64,000 nt of DNA from Sphingobium sp. TCM1 (GTDB taxonomy: Bacteria; Pseudomonadota; Alphaproteobacteria; Sphingomonadales; Sphingomonadaceae), in assembly GCF_001650725.1 (NCBI RefSeq), contig NZ_LXVX01000011.1, positions 1 to 64,000 of the forward strand, written 5' to 3'. Position numbers and translations under genes: made by a program. Positions 50,436 to 59,329 of the stretch are shown here, in pieces (position 1 is the stretch's first letter; each line of letters begins with the position of its first letter). The notes below the pieces were generated by a model. It saw nothing but the letters and a program-made list of their open reading frames with translations, made no database searches and was not told the DNA's origin.

Positions 50436-52253
50436 ATGGGGGCGTTGAACTTTTACTTTACACGCTTCGAGCATCGGCGCCCACCTGATCCGCTTCCCCG
50501 CTCGGCTGTCGTGGAAAAAATATGGCAGGGGCTGGCAATCGTAAGCCTTCTGCTTGGCGCGCGCTACATGGTCTGGCGCTGGACGGAGTCGCTCAACTGG
50601 GATGCGTTGTGGTTCGCCATTCCGCTGGTGGTAGCCGAGAGCTGTGCCTATTTTGGTTTGGCGCTGTTTACACTGAACCTCTGGAAAACCCGTGATTATC
50701 CGATGCGAGAGCCGCCTGATCGGATTGGCCAGTGCATCGTCGGAGATGCAGCGGATGATCGTCCTGTCACAGTCGATGTGTTCATAGCGACCTATAATGA
50801 AGAAGAAGAATTGGTTCGCCTGAGCATCCGCGATGCCAAGGCGATGCGCTATCCGCATCCGATCGTTTTGCATATCCACGTGCTGGACGATGGCCGTCGT
50901 GCAACCATGCGCTCGGTCGCGAAAGAAGAGGGCGTGGGATATATCAGCCGCGACAATAATATGGGTTTTAAGGCGGGCAATCTGCGAAATGCCATGGAGC
51001 AGACCAGCGGCGATTTCATTTTGATCTGCGATGCCGACACTCGGCCGTTCCCCACGCTGCTGGAGCGCACGCTCGGCTATTTTCGTGATCCCGATGTTGC
51101 ATTCGTCCAGACACCGCAATGGTTCTACGACTTGCCCGAAGGCGAAACGCTGCGCCAATGGCTGGGGCATCGGATCGGGGCGGCTGGCCGCTGGGTGGGC
51201 GGCACGATCGAATGGCTGTTTGGCGAAATCCGCATCGGCGAAGACCCGTTCGCCAATGATCCAGGCATGTTCTACGATATCATCCAGCGCCGGCGGAATC
51301 CCTATAATGCTGCCTTCTGCTGTGGCGCTGCGTCTCTTCACCGGCGCGAAGCGGTGATGTTCGTCGCGCTGCGCGCCTATGGCGACGCCATCGCCAGGGC
51401 CAGCGGCGAAACTCGATCCCGACTGGCACGCCTCACCCGGCGAAAGGCCAGTTCAGAAGGGCAGGCGCTTGCGCGTTGGCAGGCGGCGCAGGCTGAGGAA
51501 CTGACACCCTACAAATTCCATGTGTCCGAAGATATTTATACGTCGATCGTTCTGCATCAGGACCGTCATCGTCGCTGGAAATCGGTGTTGCACCCGCACA
51601 TCGAATCCAAGATGCTTTCGCCCCAAGATTTGCTGACCTGGACGATCCAGCGCTTCAAATATGCAGGCGGCAGCCTGGACATTTTCTTCCACGACAATCC
51701 GGTGACAGCACCTGGCATGTCGCTCGGTCAACGGCTGATGTATTTGACCACCTTCTGGTCTTATCTGGGCGCTGTCTGGAACCTGGCCTTCCTGGTTGCA
51801 CCGTTGATCTACATGTTTTTCGGCATTGCGCCCGTCAGCGCCTACACCGGCGATTTCTTCGGCCATGCCCTGCCCTTTCTGATCGCAAATGAATTGGCGT
51901 TTATGGCCGGCACTTGGGGCATGTCAGGCTATAAAGGCAAGGTCAGCTATCTAGCATCCTTCCCCATCTCCCTGCGGGCGCTCTGGGCGGTGCTGCGCAA
52001 GCAGAAGATCAAGTTCCCGGTGACCCCAAAGGAAAGGCAGGATGGCAATTTCCTGCATCTTGTCTGGCCCCAAGCAGCCATAATCGTCGCAACCCTGGTG
52101 GGCTTTTGCTGGTCGGGCATCGCGTTTTGGTTGGGTTTGGGTAACTATAGCCTTGGCGGCCTGATCGCCAACGGGCTGTGGGGCCTCAATAATATCCTGG
52201 CAATGTGGGTCATGGTGCGTGCCGCCTTCTGGAAGCCGGAGCAGGGTGCATGA
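50436..52253 (+). CDS. Family 2 glycosyltransferase, cellulose/curdlan synthase-like
   Basis: This is a 605-residue processive inner-membrane GT2. Two N-terminal helices precede the catalytic domain with FIATYNEEEELV, LDDGRR, the DAD motif in ICDADTRPF, the acid base in VSEDIYTS and QRFKYAGG in place of QxxRW. Four to six C-terminal helices follow. Unlike BcsA it has no C-terminal PilZ domain, so direct c-di-GMP control is unlikely. It should polymerise a beta-glucan. Nearby genes (a GH16 relic, BcsS-like barrel) make beta-1,3 or mixed-linkage glucan as likely as cellulose. It overlaps the SPOR gene (ATGA). Confidence 0.88.
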   Translation: MGALNFYFTRFEHRRPPDPLPRSAVVEKIWQGLAIVSLLLGARYMVWRWTESLNWDALWFAIPLVVAESCAYFGLALFTLNLWKTRDYPMREPPDRIGQCIVGDAADDRPVTVDVFIATYNEEEELVRLSIRDAKAMRYPHPIVLHIHVLDDGRRATMRSVAKEEGVGYISRDNNMGFKAGNLRNAMEQTSGDFILICDADTRPFPTLLERTLGYFRDPDVAFVQTPQWFYDLPEGETLRQWLGHRIGAAGRWVGGTIEWLFGEIRIGEDPFANDPGMFYDIIQRRRNPYNAAFCCGAASLHRREAVMFVALRAYGDAIARASGETRSRLARLTRRKASSEGQALARWQAAQAEELTPYKFHVSEDIYTSIVLHQDRHRRWKSVLHPHIESKMLSPQDLLTWTIQRFKYAGGSLDIFFHDNPVTAPGMSLGQRLMYLTTFWSYLGAVWNLAFLVAPLIYMFFGIAPVSAYTGDFFGHALPFLIANELAFMAGTWGMSGYKGKVSYLASFPISLRALWAVLRKQKIKFPVTPKERQDGNFLHLVWPQAAIIVATLVGFCWSGIAFWLGLGNYSLGGLIANGLWGLNNILAMWVMVRAAFWKPEQGA

Positions 52254-52741
52254 GTTGGCGCGAAGGTCTACGCAAGGGGCGCAGCCATTTGTTGTTCGCC
52301 CTCATATTGGCGGTGGCGGGGACGCTTATCGTCCATATCGAAGACAATAATCTGGAGCGGGAGACGGGCCATCGTCCAGTCGCGCGGGCAGGCGTGCCGA
52401 CGGTGAAGGGTAGGATTACGCCACCTGTTACTGCACTTTCTGCCAAACAAACCCCAGCGCCCGACACGGCGCGTCCGACAATCGATGATGCGGCGCAGTT
52501 CAAGGCCTATGTGCAAGTCGGCGCATTTCGGGATCGCCACCGTGCTGAACAAGCCGGCGCCAGCGCCTTGCGTAGCTTAAACGGCCAGCCTGCGCTGGCG
52601 GTGCGCGTCAAACCGTTCGCCAAGATTTTCCGGGCGGAACTGGGACCGATAGATCCATCCGCCGCAAAACGCCTTTGCGCGCGCTTGCTCGCGCTTGGTC
52701 ATGAATGCCGACCGATCATGCCGCGCTCGGCTAAGGACTAA
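52250..52741 (+). CDS. SPOR-domain membrane protein
   Basis: This 163-residue protein has one N-terminal membrane segment (LLFALILAVAGTLIVHI), a proline- and alanine-rich linker and a C-terminal SPOR domain (about 88-155) with YVQVGAFRDRHRAEQAG and a final strand. SPOR domains bind denuded peptidoglycan or related glycans. The gene overlaps the glucan synthase by ATGA, so it is likely a partner of that enzyme in the periplasm, guiding or capping the polymer. Its end overlaps the convergent HATPase gene by 11 bases. Confidence 0.8.
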   Translation: MSWREGLRKGRSHLLFALILAVAGTLIVHIEDNNLERETGHRPVARAGVPTVKGRITPPVTALSAKQTPAPDTARPTIDDAAQFKAYVQVGAFRDRHRAEQAGASALRSLNGQPALAVRVKPFAKIFRAELGPIDPSAAKRLCARLLALGHECRPIMPRSAKD

Positions 52742-53141
52742 AGAATTTTACCAAAGTAAGATGGTTGACCCCATTTTGGCTATGATAGTCGATGCAGTCG
52801 ATACAGGATTGAATGATACCGATACCGCGTCCGCTCTCTCCCTCCAGCGAAAAAGGGCGACAGGCCGACAGCAGGCCTTTCTGCATGGGCGCTCCGTCAT
52901 CGCTAAGCTTCAGAGTCACCGCGCCATCCTCTAGTCGCACTTGGAGATGGATCACGCCGTCGCTCCGTCCGGCATAGCCGTGGAGAACGATATTGTTTGC
53001 GGCCTCCACCAAGGCGAGTTCCAGGTCGATCAAAGCAGCATCGGGAATATGTCCATCTCCGCAGCGATGCTTGAGGTGGGTCGTGAGATTATGCACCTTC
53101 TCCAGCCGACCGGGACAACTGAAACCCGGAGGGTCAAGCAC
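52731..53141 (-). CDS. Anti-sigma/partner-switch kinase (HATPase, RsbW-like)
   Basis: This 136-residue protein is a single GHKL ATPase domain of the SpoIIAB/RsbW type. The N-box is in ALVEAANNIVLHGY, the G1 in SDDGAPM and the G2 in GRGIGII. It would phosphorylate the Ser of the STAS protein encoded next and bind a target such as a sigma or anti-sigma partner. GTG 53141 overlaps the STAS stop. No sigma factor is nearby, so the output partner is unknown; the gene order (phosphatase, STAS, kinase) is that of a complete partner-switch module. Confidence 0.85.
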   Translation of the reverse strand: MLDPPGFSCPGRLEKVHNLTTHLKHRCGDGHIPDAALIDLELALVEAANNIVLHGYAGRSDGVIHLQVRLEDGAVTLKLSDDGAPMQKGLLSACRPFSLEGESGRGIGIIQSCIDCIDYHSQNGVNHLTLVKFFSP

Positions 53142-53469
53142 GGAGAGCCGCCTTGCCCTCTTCCACTCCGTCGGTCAGCCGAAACACGGTGTCGAGGCGG
53201 GTCAGTTCGAACAGGCGCCGCACCGATGGCTGCGCGCCCGCGACGGCCAGGGCGCCATCTTTTCCGAGCATTTTGAGTAGCGAGACCAACACGCCCAGGC
53301 CGGTGCTATCCATGAAACTGACACGGCGCAGGTCCAACAACACCTTGCGCGCTGCGCCGTCGATATGTGCTTGCAGATCGGCCTTGAAGGCAGGCGCCGC
53401 AGCAGCGTCCAGCCGTTCGGCTCCAACCTCGATGATCGCCAGGTCACCGTCCATGCTAATCGCCGTCAC
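53134..53469 (-). CDS. STAS-domain anti-sigma factor antagonist
   Basis: This 111-residue STAS protein resembles SpoIIAA/RsbV. The phosphorylation Ser is in SFMDSTGLGVLVSLL. Its unphosphorylated form would bind the HATPase kinase and release that kinase's target; the receiver-PP2C protein upstream would dephosphorylate it. GTG 53469 is chosen because AGGAGTGGAGAC precedes it; an internal ATG at 53454 lacks a ribosome site. It overlaps both neighbours by a few bases, so the three are co-translated. Confidence 0.88.
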   Translation of the reverse strand: MTAISMDGDLAIIEVGAERLDAAAAPAFKADLQAHIDGAARKVLLDLRRVSFMDSTGLGVLVSLLKMLGKDGALAVAGAQPSVRRLFELTRLDTVFRLTDGVEEGKAALRA

Positions 53470-54685
53470 CCGTCTCCACTCCTTCTATTATTTCCAACGC
53501 GAGCAAGGAAATATCGTCCTCAAAACCTGCGCGGCCCCGACGTGCGCTCAATTTCGCTTCCACACTGCGCACTATCGTAGCGATCGGTTCGTCCGCGGCC
53601 ATCGCCAACAGGTCGCATAATCCTTCCAATTCCAGCGCACTGCCGTCCCGGTCGCAACATTCGGTTACACCGTCAGAATATAGAACCAGTCGCGCTTGGG
53701 GGGGAAGCACGAAGTGGGACGGTTCGAATTCGGCATCGTCGAACCAACCTAGCGGAAATGCTCCCGGCACGGCCATTGCCTTGATCCTGCCAGGCTGCAG
53801 CAGCAATGGGGGTGGGTGTCCGGCGCGAATGATCCAGCCTTCCCGTGAATGGGGGAAGAGCAGTCCGCAAATCAGCGTTGCATAGCTTTCCGAGTTCTGG
53901 CTCGCGATTTCGCGATTGAGATCGACTATCGCGCGGGCCATCGCGGCGGGTGAGTCGGGGGCAAGTTGCGCCAGTCGATGGTGGATGTGAAAGGAGGCCA
54001 GGGCAGCTGGAACGCCATGGCCCTGCACGTCGGCCAGGAAGAACAGGCGTCCGCAGTTGCGTAGCGGAAGAACGCCGATCGTGTCGCCACTGATATGTTG
54101 AGCCGGGCGATAGGCCCAGGCCACTCGCAGGCCGTCCGCCATCTCCCATTCGGGCAGCAGCCGGCGATGCAGAGCCGCTGCGGCATCAAGATCGCCCTGC
54201 ACGCGCCGATACGCATTGCGCGTGCGCGTGTGCGCGGCCGCCAGATGGTGATTGCGGCGCTGGAGCCGGTGATGCAGCATGACGTTGCGCCGCGCCGATG
54301 CCATCGCAAGTTCGAGTTGAAGTCGGTCGAGAGGCTTGAAAAGGAAGTCATCGACGCCAGCCTCCAACGCCGCGCGCACCGTTTCGGAATCCCCTCGCGC
54401 GGTTGTCATGACGACATGGAGGAAACGATCCTGACTGTGCAACGATCGGACGCGCTGCACCAGAGCAATGCCATCCATCCCCGGCATCTGCCAGTCGGTG
54501 ATGAACATGTCGAACAATTGTATGTCCAGTAAGGCCAGGGCCTGCGCCGCGTCAGGGACGCCTGTTACCGAACAGTTCAGCGTTTCCAATTCCCAAGTGA
54601 TATAGTCGAGAAACAGATCATCATCATCGACCACTAATATGTTAAGCGGACGGTCAATCCCTCGCGGGCTGGATATGTTCGCCAA
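53456..54685 (-). CDS. Response-regulator PP2C/SpoIIE phosphatase
   Basis: This 409-residue protein has an N-terminal receiver (about 14-135: VVDDDDLFLD acidic pair, Asp in FITDWQMPGMDG, Thr in MTTARG, Lys in LFKPLD). A coiled-coil linker follows, then a SpoIIE-type phosphatase (about 190-400: SGDTIG, ADVQGHG, YSDGVTE, DDISLLAL). The second Asp of the usual GGDxxD is Gly, a minor deviation. It should dephosphorylate the STAS protein when activated by a kinase. TTG 54685 is chosen because AAGGAGA lies 8 bases upstream. The hybrid kinase and Hpt at 56169-59304 are possible upstream partners. Confidence 0.88.
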   Translation of the reverse strand: MANISSPRGIDRPLNILVVDDDDLFLDYITWELETLNCSVTGVPDAAQALALLDIQLFDMFITDWQMPGMDGIALVQRVRSLHSQDRFLHVVMTTARGDSETVRAALEAGVDDFLFKPLDRLQLELAMASARRNVMLHHRLQRRNHHLAAAHTRTRNAYRRVQGDLDAAAALHRRLLPEWEMADGLRVAWAYRPAQHISGDTIGVLPLRNCGRLFFLADVQGHGVPAALASFHIHHRLAQLAPDSPAAMARAIVDLNREIASQNSESYATLICGLLFPHSREGWIIRAGHPPPLLLQPGRIKAMAVPGAFPLGWFDDAEFEPSHFVLPPQARLVLYSDGVTECCDRDGSALELEGLCDLLAMAADEPIATIVRSVEAKLSARRGRAGFEDDISLLALEIIEGVETGDGD

Positions 54686-54883
54686 TGGGGCTGTCTCCTT
54701 GCTCGAAAATTCGGTTCGGTCCCAGCCATTGGCACGACGTTGCGAACAGGCGTAGCCGCTTGACCTTGCTCAAGAAACGGTTAATCGAACTTAGCGGAAA
54801 ATTAATCTGTCGCATCGCAACATGACCACGTTATGCTTTTTTGCGAAGCGGGCGGATTGCTCGCTCGAACGCGGAGCCAAGAT

Positions 54884-55570
54884 GTGACGATACGGCCCAT
54901 TTTATGCGGAATGACGCTGTTGTTTTCGAGCGGCGTCGCGGAAGCTCAGGACCGCGGGGTGATTTACGCTGGCGGCAGTGCAGGGGATGGCGCTGGCGGC
55001 TATGCTGGCGGCCTCGTAGCCTTGCCCGGCGACTCGTTGGGTCATGGGCTTGCGGTTCGTGCCGGCGTCAACGGCGGCACCTATAGGTATAGAGCCAGCG
55101 AACGCATCGAAGCGACTTACCTGGGTGCCGAGATTGCGCTGGTATACCAGTTTTCGGGCGATTGGGGCTGGGCTAACCTCTCGGCCGGTCCGCGCATCAC
55201 CGATACCGATCTAGACCCGGATGATCCGGGCAACAAGTTGCGGGGCACCCGCTTCGATGCCGGGCTCCAGTCCGATGGCGCGCTGGGTAATGACTGGCGG
55301 CTCGGCTGGTTCGGATCCTGGGGCGTACGCAACGAATCCTATATCGCGCAGCTTCGGCTGACACGACTGCTGGATGAAGGAAGCCAGACCCGGGTGGGTC
55401 TTGAGGGCATTTTACAGGGCGATCCCACCTACAAGCGCGGCAGCCTGGGTGGACATGTTTCCACCGCTCTCGGTAGCAACTGGCAGGGACAGGTTTCGAT
55501 TGGCGCCAGCGAGCAGGCTGGGCGAAAGGCCAAGCCCTATGCGTCGTTGGGCGTCAGCCGGGTCTTCTAG
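54884..55570 (+). CDS. BcsS-like outer-membrane barrel protein
   Basis: This is a 228-residue protein with a signal peptide (about 1-22, ending GVAEAQ). Repeated amphipathic beta-strands are rich in Gly and aromatic residues (IYAGGSAGDGAGGYAGG, GLAVRAGVNGGTYRY, GSWGVRNESYIAQLR), ending ASLGVSRVF. This pattern matches the BcsS family found with alphaproteobacterial cellulose and glucan genes. GTG 54884 is preferred (GGAG 8 bases upstream); ATG 54833 would add 17 residues. It probably lies in the outer membrane and aids glucan export. It is divergent from the phosphatase module and precedes a glucanase relic. Confidence 0.75.
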   Translation: MTIRPILCGMTLLFSSGVAEAQDRGVIYAGGSAGDGAGGYAGGLVALPGDSLGHGLAVRAGVNGGTYRYRASERIEATYLGAEIALVYQFSGDWGWANLSAGPRITDTDLDPDDPGNKLRGTRFDAGLQSDGALGNDWRLGWFGSWGVRNESYIAQLRLTRLLDEGSQTRVGLEGILQGDPTYKRGSLGGHVSTALGSNWQGQVSIGASEQAGRKAKPYASLGVSRVF

Positions 55571-55582
55571 GGCCGTTCTGCG

Positions 55583-56172
55583 ATGGCCAAAGGTCGCATC
55601 GTCCCGATCGGCCTTTTGTCGGGAATCCTGGCATTGATCGGGTGTATGCCGGCGGGTCAGCCCGCGGTGTCTGGGCCGCCGCCATCATTGCTGGAACTGT
55701 CCGCAGGTTATCGTCTCGCCTGGTCGGATGAATTCGATCAGGGCGCGGCGTCTGATTTCCTCAACTGGAGCTATGATGCCCATCGCAACCGCAAGAGCTG
55801 GTATAATGGCGAGGCACAAACTTATACTCGCCACCGCGTGCGGAACCTTCGCATTGAGGACGGCCGCTCGTTGATCGACGCTCATGCGCTACCGCTCAAC
55901 CGCACCAACTATCATTATTGGGGCGGAGTGGCCTATAGTCCCGGCCGACTGATGCTCTGCGGTCATCGGAGTTGGATGCGCGGCCATCAGCACGCGCCGG
56001 CGCATGTCCTGCGTTCGGGCGGTCGATCTGCGTTTGATCCGATACATCCATGTGTCTCATCCTCAATCGGGCGATCCAGCGACTGGGGGGTGGGATCAAG
56101 GGCATCGACGCCGCCGCCCGCCAACGCTGCTGGCTCGGCCGTGTTCGCGTCTGCGAGGAGGAGAGACCATGA
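55583..56172 (+). pseudogene. GH16 beta-glucanase lipoprotein with internal deletion
   Basis: The N-terminus has a lipoprotein signal (LIGCM lipobox, Cys about 21). The first GH16 strands follow: YRLAWSDEFDQ, WSYDAHRNRKSWYNGEAQTY and VRNLRIEDGRSLI. After about 55920 homology stops. The GH16 C-terminus then reappears in another frame: CLILNRAIQRLGGGIKGID and RVRVCEEERP with the TGA at 56170-56172. That TGA overlaps the kinase ATG (ATGA), as in an intact operon. The central ExDxxE catalytic core is missing. It was probably a glucan endohydrolase of the locus, now inactive. Confidence 0.7.
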
Positions 56173-58652
56173 TCGCGCGCGCTGATTGGCGACGATGGGC
56201 CGTAATCGCGGCCGTCTTTGGCGTTGCGCTGCTGATCGTCGGCGTTGCGGTCATGCTGGTTGCCCAATCCAACGAGAGCAGGAATATGCAGCAGGAGGTC
56301 GAACTGTCGCACCGTCGGCGCGCACTTCTCCAGACCGTGCTCTCGGAACATCAAGACATGGAAACCGGCCAGAGAGGCTACATTCTTTCCGGCCAGCGCA
56401 GCTTCCTCGAGCCTTATGACGACGCGCGACGTCATATCGGCATCAGCCTTAACGAACTCGAGCGATTGCCTGCCGCGCCGGGTGCTCGGGCGGATATGGC
56501 GCTGCTCCGTCGACTCTCCAAGCAGAAGCTGGCGTTCGCGACGCGCACCATAGCCCTTCGCCGCAAGGGCAATGTGACGGAGGCTCAGTCCGCTGTGAGT
56601 GCTGGCGAAGGTAAGATTGTCATGGACCAAATCCGCGCCGAGATAGGCCGACAGCGCACCGCGGAGGAACAACGATTGACGCGCGTCACGGCACAATCGC
56701 GACTGGCGCAGGACAGGCTCCGGCTTAACAGCCTCTTGCTGCTTGGTATCCTGACCCTGTTGTTGATCATCGCTGGGTTGATCATTCTGCATACGCTGCG
56801 TGCAAGAAAGCAGGCGTTTGAGAGACTGGACGACATCTCCCGCCGACGGCAGGCGATACTCGACGGCGCCATGGACGCTATTTTCATCCTCAATCCGAGT
56901 GGTAGCATCGAGGCCACCAACCGCGCCGCTACGCGCATCTACGGTTACACCTTCCAGGACATGCTTCGACGCGATATCGGCATGCTCTTCGCCGACCCAC
57001 CCCCGAACGGTCAGGTTGCGGCCTATCTACGGAGCATGCGTCTGGTAGAGGGTGAGCCGGGCCATATGCAGGAAATTATCGGCAGACGCAGCGACGGCAC
57101 GGTGTTTCCCACTGACGTGGCGGTAACGGCCATATCACTGCGGGACGGAACACATTATGTCGCGGTGGCGCGGGATATATCCGAACACAAGCGTGCCGAG
57201 CGAATGAAAGCAGAGTTCGTCGCCAGCGTCAGCCATGAACTGCGCACTCCCCTCACCTCGATCGCGGGATCATTGGGTCTGCTGATTGGCGGGGCGGGCG
57301 GGATGCTGCCCGACAAGGCGCAGCGGCTGATCGTGATCGCTCGGGACAATGCGGAACGTCTGGTGCGCCTGATCAACGATATATTGGACATCGAAAAAAT
57401 AGATTCTGGCCGCATGACCTTCGCAAATCGCTATGTCGATCTGGCCGTCATCCTGCGCGAGGCAGTCCAGTCGAACCAGGGCTATGCCGACAAATATGGC
57501 GTTATGCTCCACATGCAGAGCTTGCCTGACGCTGCGGTCGTCTGGGCCGATCCCGACCGCCTCATGCAGGTGTTCGCCAATCTCATCTCCAATGCTGTAA
57601 AATTCTCGCCGGCCGGTGAAGCGGTGGACATCGTCGTCCGGACGGAACATAGCCGTCACCGGATCAGCGTCTGCGACAAGGGGCGCGGAATCGACGCCGC
57701 ATTTCGGTCACGCATCTTCAATCGTTTTGCACAGGCTGACGCCTCCGATTCGCGCGAAAAGAGCGGCACCGGGTTAGGGTTGAGCATCGTCAAGGAAATC
57801 GTCACTCGGCTTGGAGGCGCGGTGAGTTTCGAGTCCGAGCCGGGTGAAGGCACGCAATTTCACGTCGATCTGCCTGCAGCACAGCCCGACGAAACCAACG
57901 GGGCGGTGGACCGGCTCCTAATCTGCGAACGCAATGTGCACGTGGCTGGGCAGATGGCTGAAGCGCTTGCAGATACCGGCTTGGCGTGTGACGTCGTCAA
58001 CAGCACTGCGCAGGCGATGAAGGCGGCGCAGGAACGACGATATCGGGTCATATTGGTTGACAGCAATCTGCCAAGTGGCGGCGGCATCGCTCTCGTCCGC
58101 AGTTTGCGGCAGGTTGATGGCTTGGAAGCCGTTCCTATCCTCATGATCTCGGCAGACAATCGACATGGCGGGATAGAAGCAGAAGCGTTACGTATCGTCG
58201 ATTGGCTACAAAAGCCCTTGCCGCTGGACCGGCTGGTCGCGTCCGTCGGTCATTTGCTGGAGGGCGAGCGTCGGACCGAGCTTCCCCACGTGCTGCATGT
58301 CGATGACGATCCTGATGTTCTGCGTCTCGTGGCTGCAGCGCTCGAAGGGCAGGCGGATCTCATCTCGGTGGACAGCATCGGCACCGCGCGAGCAGTTCTT
58401 GCTGCTGGCAGTTTTGACTTGGCGATACTCGACTTGGGCTTGGCGGACGGCTCTGGATTAGACCTGCTGCCGGACCTGCGCCGTCCCGGGGCGTTGCCAG
58501 TCCCGGTCATCATTTTTTCGGCGCAAGACGCCGACCCGGCCGTTGCAGCAACGGTCGAGGCCTATCTCACAAAGTCGCGCACGCCTATTGAACGCCTGAC
58601 TGCGACGGTGCAGCATCTTTGGCAACAGGCCGGACCAAGGATCGGCACATGA
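56169..58652 (+). CDS. Hybrid sensor histidine kinase (CHASE3-PAS-HisKA-HATPase-REC-REC)
   Basis: This is an 827-residue membrane kinase. Membrane helices at about 11-32 and 187-209 flank a CHASE3-like domain (ETGQRGYILSG). Next come a PAS (about 225-340), HisKA with H356 in SHELRTPLTS, and HATPase motifs NAVKF, DKGRGID and GTGLGLSI. Two receivers follow: the first lacks the acidic pair (LLICERN) though it keeps Asp in VILVDSNLP; the second is standard (VDDDPDV, LAILDLGLADG). ATG 56169 overlaps the GH16 stop. It forms an operon with a response regulator and Hpt protein and likely senses an envelope or polysaccharide cue. Confidence 0.92.
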   Translation: MIARADWRRWAVIAAVFGVALLIVGVAVMLVAQSNESRNMQQEVELSHRRRALLQTVLSEHQDMETGQRGYILSGQRSFLEPYDDARRHIGISLNELERLPAAPGARADMALLRRLSKQKLAFATRTIALRRKGNVTEAQSAVSAGEGKIVMDQIRAEIGRQRTAEEQRLTRVTAQSRLAQDRLRLNSLLLLGILTLLLIIAGLIILHTLRARKQAFERLDDISRRRQAILDGAMDAIFILNPSGSIEATNRAATRIYGYTFQDMLRRDIGMLFADPPPNGQVAAYLRSMRLVEGEPGHMQEIIGRRSDGTVFPTDVAVTAISLRDGTHYVAVARDISEHKRAERMKAEFVASVSHELRTPLTSIAGSLGLLIGGAGGMLPDKAQRLIVIARDNAERLVRLINDILDIEKIDSGRMTFANRYVDLAVILREAVQSNQGYADKYGVMLHMQSLPDAAVVWADPDRLMQVFANLISNAVKFSPAGEAVDIVVRTEHSRHRISVCDKGRGIDAAFRSRIFNRFAQADASDSREKSGTGLGLSIVKEIVTRLGGAVSFESEPGEGTQFHVDLPAAQPDETNGAVDRLLICERNVHVAGQMAEALADTGLACDVVNSTAQAMKAAQERRYRVILVDSNLPSGGGIALVRSLRQVDGLEAVPILMISADNRHGGIEAEALRIVDWLQKPLPLDRLVASVGHLLEGERRTELPHVLHVDDDPDVLRLVAAALEGQADLISVDSIGTARAVLAAGSFDLAILDLGLADGSGLDLLPDLRRPGALPVPVIIFSAQDADPAVAATVEAYLTKSRTPIERLTATVQHLWQQAGPRIGT

Positions 58653-59011
58653 TTCGCATTCTCTATGTCGACGACGAACCGGATCTTCGCGAGATAGCTG
58701 AGATTGCGCTCGGTCTTGACCCTGAACTTGACGTCAGATTGTCTTCGTCGGGCTTGGAAGCGATTGCCATCGCCCGTGATTGGCAACCGGCGCTTATCCT
58801 GCTGGACTTCATGATGCCGATAATGGACGGTCCGGCCACTCTTCATGCGTTGCGCGACCAGGCGGCGACCGCAAATATTCCGATCGTCTTCATTACCGCT
58901 CGCAGTTCGGAAAAGGATATCGAACATTTGCTGGCCCAGGGTGCTGTCGGCGTGCTGGCCAAGCCTTTTGATCCTATGGCGCTTGCGGCAGAGGCCAGGC
59001 AATTTTTATGA
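58649..59011 (+). CDS. Single-domain response regulator
   Basis: This 120-residue CheY-like receiver has the acidic pair in YVDDEPDLR, phospho-Asp in LILLDFMMPIMDG, Thr in FITARSS and Lys in AKPFDP. There is no output domain, so it probably relays phosphate between the hybrid kinase and the Hpt protein or acts by protein binding. ATG 58649 overlaps the kinase stop (ATGA) and its own stop overlaps the Hpt gene (ATGA). Confidence 0.93.
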   Translation: MIRILYVDDEPDLREIAEIALGLDPELDVRLSSSGLEAIAIARDWQPALILLDFMMPIMDGPATLHALRDQAATANIPIVFITARSSEKDIEHLLAQGAVGVLAKPFDPMALAAEARQFL

Positions 59012-59304
59012 CCGGCGTCGATGTACGGCTGGAGCAGCTTCGCCTCCGCTTTCTGGCTAGATGCCAGGCGGACTTGGTAAATATCCGAAATCCATCCCTG
59101 CCTATGGAAGACCTTCAGAAAATTGCCCATCGCATTGCAGGCATGGCCGGCACAGTAGGTTTAGGCACGCTCGGCGACGCGGCGTTCGCTCTCGACCAAG
59201 AATTCCGACATGGCAAAGAAGGTCACGCAGCGCAACGGGTACTGGCAGAGCGCTTTGCTGATGCCTTGGAAATCACCTTGGAAAGACACAGTCCGAAGGC
59301 ATAA
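59008..59304 (+). CDS. Histidine phosphotransfer (Hpt) protein
   Basis: This 98-residue helical protein has the Hpt core with phospho-accepting His in KIAHRIAGMAGTVGL (about residue 41). It would shuttle phosphate from the kinase receiver domains to the response regulator or to the receiver-PP2C phosphatase at 53456. ATG 59008 overlaps the response-regulator stop. It is the last gene before the IS3-type deletion element. Confidence 0.88.
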   Translation: MTGVDVRLEQLRLRFLARCQADLVNIRNPSLPMEDLQKIAHRIAGMAGTVGLGTLGDAAFALDQEFRHGKEGHAAQRVLAERFADALEITLERHSPKA

Positions 59305-59329
59305 TCTCGGTACGATTGTGTTGTGGATT

